Of a stretch of 5,360 nucleotides of DNA, positions 1 through 5,360 are shown in pieces (within the stretch, counting starts at the first letter, position 1; every line of letters begins with the position of its first letter). Where the stretch lies: positions 1-5,360 of the forward strand of contig CAAFEY010000141.1 in NCBI GenBank assembly GCA_900761995.1, read 5' to 3'. Both the position numbers and the translations under genes were made by a program. The notes beneath the pieces are model-generated. The model did not search any database, was not told the origin of the DNA, and saw only the letters and a list, made by a program, of their open reading frames with translations. The stretch comes from an uncultured Collinsella sp. (lineage in GTDB: Bacteria > Actinomycetota > Coriobacteriia > Coriobacteriales > Coriobacteriaceae).

Positions 1-360
1 ATCTTCCTGTTCGCCGTCATGAAGACCGGCGTGGGACTTGTGCGCGGACAGCGCCGCGACTCGGCTATCTGGACGATCGATGTGGACAAGGGCCCGCGCG
101 GTATCCGCGGCATCCACGTAGACATGCTCGGCCCCGTCATCGTCGGTCGCTCGCCATCTTCGGACATCTGCATCAACGAACCATTCGTCTCGGCCTCGCA
201 TGCGCGCTTTTCGCTGCAGGGCCCGGCGCTCATCATCGAGGACCTCAACTCGCTTAACGGCACGCTCGTCAACGGCCGCCAGCTTGTGGAGCCCGCAACG
301 CTGCGCGAGGGCGACGAAGTCCAGATCGGCGATGTGGTCATGAAGGTGAACCGTCGATGA
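1..360 (+). CDS. FHA-domain protein, FhaB-like, 5'-truncated by window edge
   Basis: This is a phosphothreonine-reading adaptor, probably membrane anchored. The frame is open from base 1, so the visible 119 residues are the C-terminal part. They begin with a hydrophobic stub (IFLFAV) followed by a basic stretch, as expected for the end of a transmembrane helix entering the cytoplasm. The FHA fold occupies roughly codons 40-118. Its signature residues are all present: G49-R50-S51, the SxxH turn S64/H67 followed by A68-R69, and N83/N86-G87-T88 with V90-N91-G92. The ATG at base 19 is in frame but lies just after the hydrophobic stub and has no ribosome-binding site, so the real start is upstream. 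The stop overlaps the next gene's start by 4 bases (ATGA), implying translational coupling with the phosphatase. In actinobacteria the equivalent protein (FhaB/FipA) binds phosphorylated division and wall proteins; that role is inferred here from family and position. Confidence 0.9.
   Translation: MFLFAVMKTGVGLVRGQRRDSAIWTIDVDKGPRGIRGIHVDMLGPVIVGRSPSSDICINEPFVSASHARFSLQGPALIIEDLNSLNGTLVNGRQLVEPATLREGDEVQIGDVVMKVNRR
343..348 (+). promoter_or_regulatory. Probable ribosome-binding site for the PP2C gene
   Basis: AAGGTG lies inside the last codons of the FHA gene and ends 8 bases before the ATG at 357. Together with the ATGA overlap it supports 357 as the start. The alternative ATG at 387 (Met11) has a GAGGAG 15 bases upstream, which is too far to be preferred but leaves a minor alternative. 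Confidence 0.5.
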
Positions 361-1127
361 TCGACGAGGAGAACAAGTCCGCGACTATGACCGAGGCACC
401 GGCTGCCGCCACAGCTGCGCCGGCCCACGCCGCTCCGGCGGGCTCCGCACCCGTGGAACCCGAGGACACCGTGTTCTCCCTGCCTCTTTCGCATGTAACG
501 CATGATATTTCGGATCTCGCCGATAACGAGGACGAAGAGGATGCCGTAGCGGCGCCCATCGGCGCACATGCTGCGGAACAGCCCACAGCGCCCGAAGCAA
601 CCTCGGCGCCAGCTCACTTTGCAGAGCCCGTCGCCGCGGCAATCAACGAGAGCGCTGCGGTGTTTGCGGCACCCGAGCCCGCCGCGCCGGCGTTTCCCAT
701 AGCCCCGGCATCCGAGGTTGCGCCCGTGTCTACGCCGGCGCCCGAAGCGGGGCCATCCCCCGAGGACGGCCCTGCACCCAAGGCCCCGCAGCCTGCGCCC
801 GCAAGCGAGTCCGATACCGTGGCCGAGCCCGCCGCCCAGTCGCAAAGCACGCCCGCGCCGTCGCACTTTGCGACACCCGAGCCTATAGACGTCAGCCCGC
901 AAGACGACGAGTCGACCGCCCGCGCGTCCGAGGAGCCCGGCTCCCCGGACACCGGCGATTCCGAATCAAACGCCGAGACCGACACCGTCTCTCCCGGTGA
1001 CACAGCCGAGATCGACGTTGCCGCCGTTGAGGCCAAGCTCAAAGACCCCGGCTCGACCATGAGCTTTGAGCCCCTGACCGAGGAACGCATCGAGACCGAC
1101 TCGACCTATGATGCCGGCACCACCACA
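357..1127 (+). other. Low-complexity acidic Ala/Pro-rich extension of the phosphatase
   Basis: Codons 1-257 encode a probably disordered cytoplasmic segment dominated by Ala, Pro, Glu, Ser and Thr. Two patches look less repetitive: residues about 36-56, which start EDTVF and carry DISDLAD, and residues about 222-257 just before the catalytic domain, which contain SFEPL and a Thr-rich run ending GTTTQ. These could be short linear motifs, for example kinase targets or FHA docking sites; that is inference. Base composition and codon use match the rest of the gene, so nothing suggests an insertion from elsewhere. Confidence 0.7.
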
Positions 1128-2291
1128 CAACTCATGTGGGGCGCCCGCTCCGACGTTGGCTGTGTGCGCCCGCACAATGAGGATTCCTACCTGGTGCAGT
1201 CGCCGCTCTTTTGCGTATGCGACGGCATGGGTGGTCACGCCGCCGGCGAGGTAGCCTCTTCCATCGCCGTCGAGACTATTGCCAAGACGGCCCCGCAGTC
1301 CGCCGACGCAGCACGCCTGGCCGCAGCCGTCGAGGCAGCCAACGCCGCCGTAATCGAGGCGGCCCTGAACGGCCTGGGCAAGCCCGGCATGGGCTGCACA
1401 GCCACTTGCGCCTATATCGAAAACGACACGCTCGCCATCGCCCACGTGGGTGACTCTCGCGCCTACCTGCTCCACGAGGGCACGCTCATCCGCGTGACCC
1501 GCGACCACTCCTACGTGGAGGAGCTCGTGGACGCCGGCGAGATTACGGCAGACGAGGCTCGCGTCCACCCCAACCGTTCGGTCATCACCCGTGCGCTGGG
1601 CTCGGACCCTGCCATGTATGCCGACCACTTCACTCTGCATATCGAGGAAGGCGACCGCCTGATCCTGTGCTCCGACGGCCTTTCGAGCATGATTCCCGAT
1701 AGCGATATCGAGAACATCGCCACGCAGTCCTCAACCGCGCAAATCTGCGTCGACAATCTAGTGGACGCGGCGCTTGCCGCCGGCGGCCACGACAACGTGA
1801 CCGTAGTAGTCGTTGACCTGGTTGACGATGGCGTTATGCGCGAGGCGCAGCGCGTGCGTCGCCGCAACATTACTATCGCCGCCATCCTGGCCCTCGTCTT
1901 TGTGCTGGCAGCTGGCATCTGGGCCTACACGGGTGTCACTGGCTCGTACTACCTGGGTACCTACCAGGGCAATGTCGCCGTCTGGCGCGGCCTGCCCGGC
2001 AAGCCGCTCGGACTCAAGCTCCACTGGCTCGAAAGCGAAACCAGCATTAAGCTGTCCGACCTGCCCGAAGACACGCAAAACCGCCTCAAGGCGGGCATTC
2101 CGCAAACAAGTGTCGACGATGCGCAGGACACGATATCCAAGTACCGCCACCAGATCGATGAAGAGCAGACCCGCCAGGTGATCGACGCGCAAACGATTCG
2201 CGACAACACCAATCAGGGATCGACCTCCGAATCAGATTCCGAGAAAACCGCCGAACAGTCCGCCGAGGCCGAAGCCTCCGATAAGAATTAG
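357..2291 (+). CDS. Membrane-anchored PP2C-family Ser/Thr protein phosphatase (PstP/PrpC-like)
   Basis: This is a metal-dependent phosphatase expected to remove phosphate from Ser/Thr residues added by the Hanks-type kinase next to it. Residues 1-257 are a low-complexity, acidic, Ala/Pro-rich extension. The catalytic domain runs from about 260 to 490 and carries all the PP2C motifs: R271 with N274-E275-D276, D289-G290-M291-G292-G293, G365-D366-S367-R368, H404-P405 with R412-A413-L414-G415, S439-D440-G441, and D479-N480. By family alignment D289, D366, D440 and D479 are the likely metal ligands, so the enzyme looks active. A basic RVRRR cluster (499-503) precedes one transmembrane helix (about 505-524), which places the catalytic domain in the cytoplasm. 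Residues 525-644 would lie outside the membrane; they start with a YYLG...VAVWRG segment resembling the PstP tail and end in a charged, Ser/Glu-rich tail. At 644 residues it is longer than the roughly 510 usual for PstP, mostly because of the extension. Confidence 0.95.
   Translation: MIDEENKSATMTEAPAAATAAPAHAAPAGSAPVEPEDTVFSLPLSHVTHDISDLADNEDEEDAVAAPIGAHAAEQPTAPEATSAPAHFAEPVAAAINESAAVFAAPEPAAPAFPIAPASEVAPVSTPAPEAGPSPEDGPAPKAPQPAPASESDTVAEPAAQSQSTPAPSHFATPEPIDVSPQDDESTARASEEPGSPDTGDSESNAETDTVSPGDTAEIDVAAVEAKLKDPGSTMSFEPLTEERIETDSTYDAGTTTQLMWGARSDVGCVRPHNEDSYLVQSPLFCVCDGMGGHAAGEVASSIAVETIAKTAPQSADAARLAAAVEAANAAVIEAALNGLGKPGMGCTATCAYIENDTLAIAHVGDSRAYLLHEGTLIRVTRDHSYVEELVDAGEITADEARVHPNRSVITRALGSDPAMYADHFTLHIEEGDRLILCSDGLSSMIPDSDIENIATQSSTAQICVDNLVDAALAAGGHDNVTVVVVDLVDDGVMREAQRVRRRNITIAAILALVFVLAAGIWAYTGVTGSYYLGTYQGNVAVWRGLPGKPLGLKLHWLESETSIKLSDLPEDTQNRLKAGIPQTSVDDAQDTISKYRHQIDEEQTRQVIDAQTIRDNTNQGSTSESDSEKTAEQSAEAEASDKN
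609..881 (+). repeat. Two degenerate copies of a Pro-x-His-Phe-Ala-x-Pro motif
   Basis: Within the phosphatase extension, residues 85-91 (PAHFAEP, bases 609-629) and 168-174 (PSHFATP, bases 858-878) share the pattern P-x-H-F-A-x-P. A weaker relative, PAHAAP, occurs at residues 22-27. Aromatic residues are otherwise rare in this extension. The matching spacing of His-Phe suggests either internal duplication or a repeated binding motif; it is short and could be chance in such biased sequence. Confidence 0.35.
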
Positions 2292-2299
2292 AAAGGGAG
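2292..2299 (+). promoter_or_regulatory. Strong ribosome-binding site for the SEDS-PBP gene; sets its start at 2308
   Basis: AAAGGGAG begins immediately after the phosphatase stop and ends 8 bases before the ATG at 2308. An in-frame GTG at 2299 overlaps the last base of this site and so cannot be served by it; the ATG at 2308 is therefore chosen. Confidence 0.8.
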
Positions 2300-2307
2300 T
2301 GCCGCTT

Positions 2308-5178
2308 ATGAGTCGCCGCAACACCGAGCTGCTCTTGCTCATCGCCTCGGCGTTCCCCGTCATCCTGCTGTATGCGATGTACGTGCTCACCGCGGGCGCC
2401 GCCATCTCCTTTGAGACGCTCGCGGTGCCGATCGGCCTCTTTGCCGCCTTCGCCGCGGCACATATCGCCGTGCGCATCTTGGCGCCCGGCGCCGACCCCG
2501 CCATCCTACCCATCGTATTTATACTTTCGGGCATCGGCATCACGTTCGTGACACGCCTCGCCCCCGCTCTCGCCATCTCACAGCTCATCATCCTGTTTGT
2601 CTCGGTGGCGCTCATGGTGGGAACGCTCGCGTTGGTTAAGAACCTCGACGTAGTCATGCGCTACAAGTACACCTTTGGCATTATCGGCATCATTCTGCTG
2701 ATGCTGCCTATCTTTATCGGCACCACGATCTCGGGCTCCAAGCTGTGGATTCGCATCGCGGGCTTTACCATCCAGCCCGGCGAGTTCGCCAAAGTCTTTA
2801 TCGTGCTGTTCCTGGCCGGGTACCTGGCCGAGAACCGCGAGCTGCTCTCCATCTCCAACCGCAAGATCCTGGGCTTTAAGATCCCCCGCCTGCGACTGCT
2901 GCTGCCGCTGTTTGCCGTGTGGGGTGTGTGCCTGCTCGTCGTCGTCTTCGAACGCGACCTGGGTTCGGCCGTGCTGTTCTACACCATCTTCTTGCTGATG
3001 CTCTACGTTGCCACGGGACGATTCTCGTATGTCGTTATCGGCCTTGCGCTCTTAGCCGTTGGAGCCGTGGGCGCCTACAAGTTCCTGTCTCACGTTCAGG
3101 TGCGTTTCCAAGTTTGGGTCGATCCGTTTAAGGACGCCCAGGGCCAGGGCTACCAGATCGTCCAGTCGCTCTTCTCGCTTGCCGATGGCGGTCTGGTCGG
3201 CGTTGGCATCGGCAACGGCATGGCCAACAACATCCCTGTCGTCGAGTCCGACTTTATCTTCTCGGCTATCGGCGAGGAGATGGGCCTCTTGGGCGGCGGC
3301 GGCGTGCTCATCCTGTTTATGCTCTTTGCCGTTCGCGGCCTGACCACAGCTGCCCGCGCTAAATCCGACCTCGCCGCCTTTAGCGCCACGGGCCTTACGG
3401 CCGCCATCAGCTTCCAGGCCTTCTTGATCGTGGGCGGCGTAACCCGCCTGATCCCGCTGACCGGCGTCACCCTGCCCTTTATGAGCCAGGGCGGCTCCTC
3501 GCTGCTGGCAAGCTTCATCATCGTCGCGCTCCTGCTGCGCGCCGGTGACGAGGCGACCGGACGCGAGGCAGAGCTTACCGGCACCGGCACTATGGCCGCC
3601 ATCACCGATGATCAGGTCGCATCTGCCGCCGCCCCGACGGGCACGCGCTTTGCCACCTCGTCTTCCTACGGCAGCGGCAGCCATTCCGTCGGCTCGCGCA
3701 TGCGCCGTCGCCTGCTCGACACGCCTGAATCCGGCGTGCTCGGCCGCGTTGCGCTCGCCAACCGTCTAACCCGTGCGGTGCTCGCCTTTACGGCGCTGTT
3801 CGCCATCCTTATCGGCAACCTCACCTATGTCCAGGTCATTAAGGCCAAGGACTATCAGGACATGCCGACCAACAACCACACCATCGCCCGCTCCAGGTAC
3901 ATCCAGCGCGGTTCCATCATCACGTCCGACGGCGTGACGCTGGCCGAGTCGCTGCAGCAGGAGGACGGCACCTACGTACGCTCCTACCCCAACGGCAACC
4001 TGGCAGCGCACGTGGTTGGCTACGTGAGCCAGCAGTATGGCACCACCGCCATCGAGAGCGTCATGAACGACACGCTCACCGGCTCCAAGGATTACTCCAG
4101 CTGGAACAACGCCATCGCGTCGCTCGCGGGCCAGACCCAGCCGGGCAACACCGCCAAGCTCACCATTGACTCGCGTATCCAGACGGCGGCCGAGCAGGCG
4201 CTCAAGGGCTTTAAGGGCGCTGTAGTGGTCATCGACCCGCGTACCGGCGCGGTGCTCGCATGTGCCAGCTCGCCCACCTACGACAACACCAACATCGACG
4301 CCCTGCTGCAGGCGGGCGGCGGCGAGGACGGCTCTATGTACAATCGCGCCATGGACGCGCTGTACACGCCGGGCTCCACGTTTAAGGTCGTTACGCTTTC
4401 CGCGGCACTCGAGACCGGCACCGCCAGCCTTACCAGCACCTACCAGGCGCCCGGCTCCATGGACATCGGCAACGCGCCGGTCACCAACTATGCCAACGAG
4501 AGCTACGGCACCATCAGCCTGCAGCAGGCCTTTGCCGTGTCTTCTAACGTCGTCTTTGGCCAGGTGGCAAACGAAGTTGGCGCAAACACGCTCGTGCAGT
4601 TTGCCAACGCCTTTGGCTACGGCCAAAAGCTAGGCCAGGACCTGACCTCCGCTGCCTCCATCATGGCCGACCCGTCGCTCATGACCGAGTGGGAGACCGC
4701 CTGGGCCGGCGCCGGCCAGCCTGTCGGCATGGACCACACGCCCGGGCCGCAGACCACCGTCATGCAAAACGCCGTGATTGCCGCCGCCATCGCTAACAGT
4801 GGCGTGGTCATGGACCCGTACTTTGTAGCCCAGGTACTCGCCCCGGACGGAACTGTGGTCAAGACCACGCAGTCCCGCTCGCTGGGTCAGGCCGTCAGCT
4901 CCGCCACGGCCGACCAGGTCAAGCAGGCCATGCTCGCCGTCGTCCAGTCCGGTACCGGCACCGATGCCCAGGTCCCCGGCGTCAAGGTCGCCGGCAAGAC
5001 CGGCTCGGCCGAGATCGGCGGCACCAACGTCAACTCGATGTTCGTTGGCTTTGCGCCTTACGATTCACCCACGGTCGCCATCTCGGTGGCCTTGGAGGAT
5101 TACGACAAGCATGACGTCAAGGCCGCCAAGATCGCCGGTATCGTCCTGACCGCGGCGCTTGCCGCACAGGGAGCGTGA
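2308..5178 (+). CDS. Natural fusion of SEDS peptidoglycan polymerase (RodA/FtsW family) and class B penicillin-binding protein (PbpA-like)
   Basis: This bifunctional cell-wall synthase would polymerise lipid II into glycan strands (N-terminal half) and cross-link peptide stems (C-terminal half). Residues 1-411 show about 12 hydrophobic helices and the SEDS signatures: S144-K145-L146-W147-I148, Q156-P157-G158-E159-F160-A161-K162, E215-R216-D217-L218-G219-S220, then the large outside loop with W270-V271-D272-P273-F274-K275-D276 before GQGYQ. D276 aligns with the catalytic Asp of RodA/FtsW. E323-E324-G326 and P390-F391-M392-S393-Q394-G395-G396 follow. Residues 412-489 form a hydrophilic linker, and about 490-510 a further transmembrane helix. 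The short pedestal contains R534-G535-I537 and D541-G542. The transpeptidase (about 620-950) has S690-T691-F692-K693 (SxxK, nucleophile S690), S745-S746-N747 (SxN) and K897-T898-G899 (KTG). Every catalytic motif is intact and no stop or frameshift occurs at the junction. It starts 16 bases after the phosphatase gene. Whether it serves elongation or division cannot be decided from sequence. Confidence 0.95.
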   Translation: MSRRNTELLLLIASAFPVILLYAMYVLTAGAAISFETLAVPIGLFAAFAAAHIAVRILAPGADPAILPIVFILSGIGITFVTRLAPALAISQLIILFVSVALMVGTLALVKNLDVVMRYKYTFGIIGIILLMLPIFIGTTISGSKLWIRIAGFTIQPGEFAKVFIVLFLAGYLAENRELLSISNRKILGFKIPRLRLLLPLFAVWGVCLLVVVFERDLGSAVLFYTIFLLMLYVATGRFSYVVIGLALLAVGAVGAYKFLSHVQVRFQVWVDPFKDAQGQGYQIVQSLFSLADGGLVGVGIGNGMANNIPVVESDFIFSAIGEEMGLLGGGGVLILFMLFAVRGLTTAARAKSDLAAFSATGLTAAISFQAFLIVGGVTRLIPLTGVTLPFMSQGGSSLLASFIIVALLLRAGDEATGREAELTGTGTMAAITDDQVASAAAPTGTRFATSSSYGSGSHSVGSRMRRRLLDTPESGVLGRVALANRLTRAVLAFTALFAILIGNLTYVQVIKAKDYQDMPTNNHTIARSRYIQRGSIITSDGVTLAESLQQEDGTYVRSYPNGNLAAHVVGYVSQQYGTTAIESVMNDTLTGSKDYSSWNNAIASLAGQTQPGNTAKLTIDSRIQTAAEQALKGFKGAVVVIDPRTGAVLACASSPTYDNTNIDALLQAGGGEDGSMYNRAMDALYTPGSTFKVVTLSAALETGTASLTSTYQAPGSMDIGNAPVTNYANESYGTISLQQAFAVSSNVVFGQVANEVGANTLVQFANAFGYGQKLGQDLTSAASIMADPSLMTEWETAWAGAGQPVGMDHTPGPQTTVMQNAVIAAAIANSGVVMDPYFVAQVLAPDGTVVKTTQSRSLGQAVSSATADQVKQAMLAVVQSGTGTDAQVPGVKVAGKTGSAEIGGTNVNSMFVGFAPYDSPTVAISVALEDYDKHDVKAAKIAGIVLTAALAAQGA
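3541..3774 (+). other. Cytoplasmic linker joining the SEDS and PBP halves
   Basis: Residues 412-489 of the fusion lie between the last SEDS helix and the PBP membrane anchor. The first part (412-462) is rich in Gly, Ala, Ser and Thr and looks disordered. It is followed by a basic cluster (M-R-R-R at about 465-468), then LLDTPESG and a mildly amphipathic stretch before the helix. An even number of SEDS helices and the basic cluster before the PBP helix both place this linker in the cytoplasm, where the neighbouring kinase and phosphatase domains act. Confidence 0.75.
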
Positions 5179-5256
5179 TGTCCATGATCGAATCGGACAC
5201 CCGAGGCGCGCCGCGGCCGAAGAGTTAGCGGCAACGCGCCACACGGCCCCAGCGGC

Positions 5257-5282
5257 CACATCGTAGGTACTACACACATCGT
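5257..5282 (+). repeat. Direct repeat CACATCGT, two copies 18 bases apart
   Basis: CACATCGT occurs at 5257-5264 and again at 5275-5282, separated by 10 bases. A short inverted repeat, GTAG at 5263-5266 and CTAC at 5270-5273, sits between and overlaps the first copy. The position just upstream of the kinase gene would suit a regulator site, but in 132 bases an 8-base repeat can arise by chance. Confidence 0.35.
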
Positions 5283-5299
5283 TGAGCGAATAGTTATGT

Positions 5300-5305
5300 T
5301 AGGAG
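5300..5305 (+). promoter_or_regulatory. Ribosome-binding site for the kinase gene
   Basis: TAGGAG ends 5 bases before the ATG at 5311. It favours 5311 over the in-frame ATG at 5296, which has no comparable site upstream and whose codons would overlap this one. Confidence 0.65.
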
Positions 5306-5310
5306 CAGGA

Positions 5311-5360
5311 ATGGAACAGAGGGTCCTCGGGGGAAGATACCTCCTCAAGGATAAGGTGGG
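5311..5360 (+). CDS. Probable Hanks-type Ser/Thr protein kinase, first 16 codons only (PknA/PknB-like)
   Basis: The window ends after 16 full codons. The visible peptide carries G-G-R-Y-L-L-K-D-K-V and the two remaining bases (GG) must encode glycine. This matches the first strand of Hanks-type kinases (R-Y-x-L-x-x-x-[IV]-G), which leads into the glycine-rich ATP loop. Position supports it: in actinobacteria pknA/pknB follow the SEDS and PBP genes of this locus. The kinase would be the partner of the phosphatase and FHA protein seen upstream. The ATP loop, catalytic residues and any outside PASTA repeats lie beyond the window, so subtype and activity cannot be judged. Confidence 0.75.
   Translation, partial: MEQRVLGGRYLLKDKV

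Larger units (their letters stand above)
5179..5310 (+). other. Intergenic gap between the SEDS-PBP gene and the kinase gene
   Basis: These 132 bases hold no recognisable gene, RNA or clear promoter. The first part (5205-5219) is very GC-rich with nested palindromes (GGCGCGCC, CCGCGG, CGGCCG), and GGCGCG at 5205-5210 could pair with CGCGCC at 5235-5240. No T-run follows, so it is not a standard intrinsic terminator. A 16-codon reading frame (5178-5228) shares one base with the upstream stop, but it has no family resemblance. Confidence 0.6.

Noticed and set aside
19..360. ATG at 19 as the true start of the FHA protein
   Set aside because: The frame is open to base 1 and encodes hydrophobic residues that fit the end of a membrane helix, and no ribosome-binding site can be seen before it.
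966..1640. Open frame on the minus strand opposite the phosphatase catalytic domain
   Set aside because: It lies opposite conserved PP2C motifs and its Gly/Val/Arg-rich peptide is the usual shadow of GC-rich coding sequence.
2299..2307. GTG at 2299 as the start of the SEDS-PBP gene
   Set aside because: It overlaps the AAAGGGAG ribosome-binding site itself; the ATG at 2308 has ideal spacing.
3052..3684. Open frame on the minus strand opposite the SEDS catalytic loop
   Set aside because: It is opposite conserved SEDS motifs and has no recognisable domain of its own.
3766..4626. Long open frame on the minus strand opposite the PBP half
   Set aside because: The + strand here encodes an unmistakable PBP with catalytic motifs. 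Long antisense frames are expected in GC-rich codon-biased genes, and the peptide resembles no family I recognise.
5205..5257. Intrinsic terminator after the SEDS-PBP gene
   Set aside because: Short GC stems can be drawn (GGCGCG/CGCGCC and others) but loops are long and no T-run follows.
5282..5300. Sigma-70-like promoter for the kinase (TTGAGC and TATGTT)
   Set aside because: The two boxes are only 7 bases apart, and neither has a matching partner at 16-18 bases. Initiation from TATGTT would also leave the ribosome-binding site outside the transcript.
1..5360. CRISPR array, tRNA/rRNA, insertion sequence or prophage signal
   Set aside because: No regularly spaced repeats, RNA-gene signatures, transposase motifs or terminal inverted repeats were seen, and coding density is ordinary for a core operon.

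Overview
The window is a high-GC stretch of bacterial chromosome with every gene on the + strand. It holds part of the conserved actinobacterial locus that links Ser/Thr phospho-signalling to cell-wall synthesis; the classical order is fhaB, pstP, rodA/ftsW, pbpA, pknA/pknB. The GC-rich third positions, the gene order and the fusion of the SEDS glycosyltransferase to the class B penicillin-binding protein point to Actinomycetota. Within that phylum I infer Coriobacteriia (Collinsella/Olsenella-like). The placement rests on recalled knowledge of the group and on composition, not on a search.

Layout: (1) 1-360, the 3' part of an FHA-domain protein whose N-terminal membrane anchor is mostly outside the window. 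(2) 357-2291, a membrane-anchored PP2C-type Ser/Thr phosphatase that overlaps the FHA gene by 4 bases (ATGA). It carries an unusually long Ala/Pro/Glu-rich N-terminal extension of about 255 residues. (3) 2308-5178, a 956-residue protein that joins a complete 12-helix SEDS polymerase (RodA/FtsW family) to a complete class B transpeptidase (PbpA-like) through a cytoplasmic Ser/Thr-rich linker. (4) 5179-5310, a 132-base intergenic gap with no clear gene, terminator or promoter. (5) 5311 to the window end, the first 16 codons of what looks like a PknA/PknB-type Ser/Thr kinase.

Working model: the kinase phosphorylates threonines on the operon's products or other division and elongation proteins, the FHA protein reads the phosphothreonines at the membrane, and the PP2C enzyme erases them. 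The fusion polymerises glycan strands (SEDS part) and cross-links them (PBP part) in one polypeptide. The tight spacing of the first three genes suggests co-translation; the gap before the kinase is the only visible place for separate control.

The features most worth a second look are the natural SEDS-PBP fusion with its linker, and the long disordered phosphatase extension with candidate phospho-acceptor sites. Both elaborate a known pathway. I did not find convincing evidence of a wholly new system.
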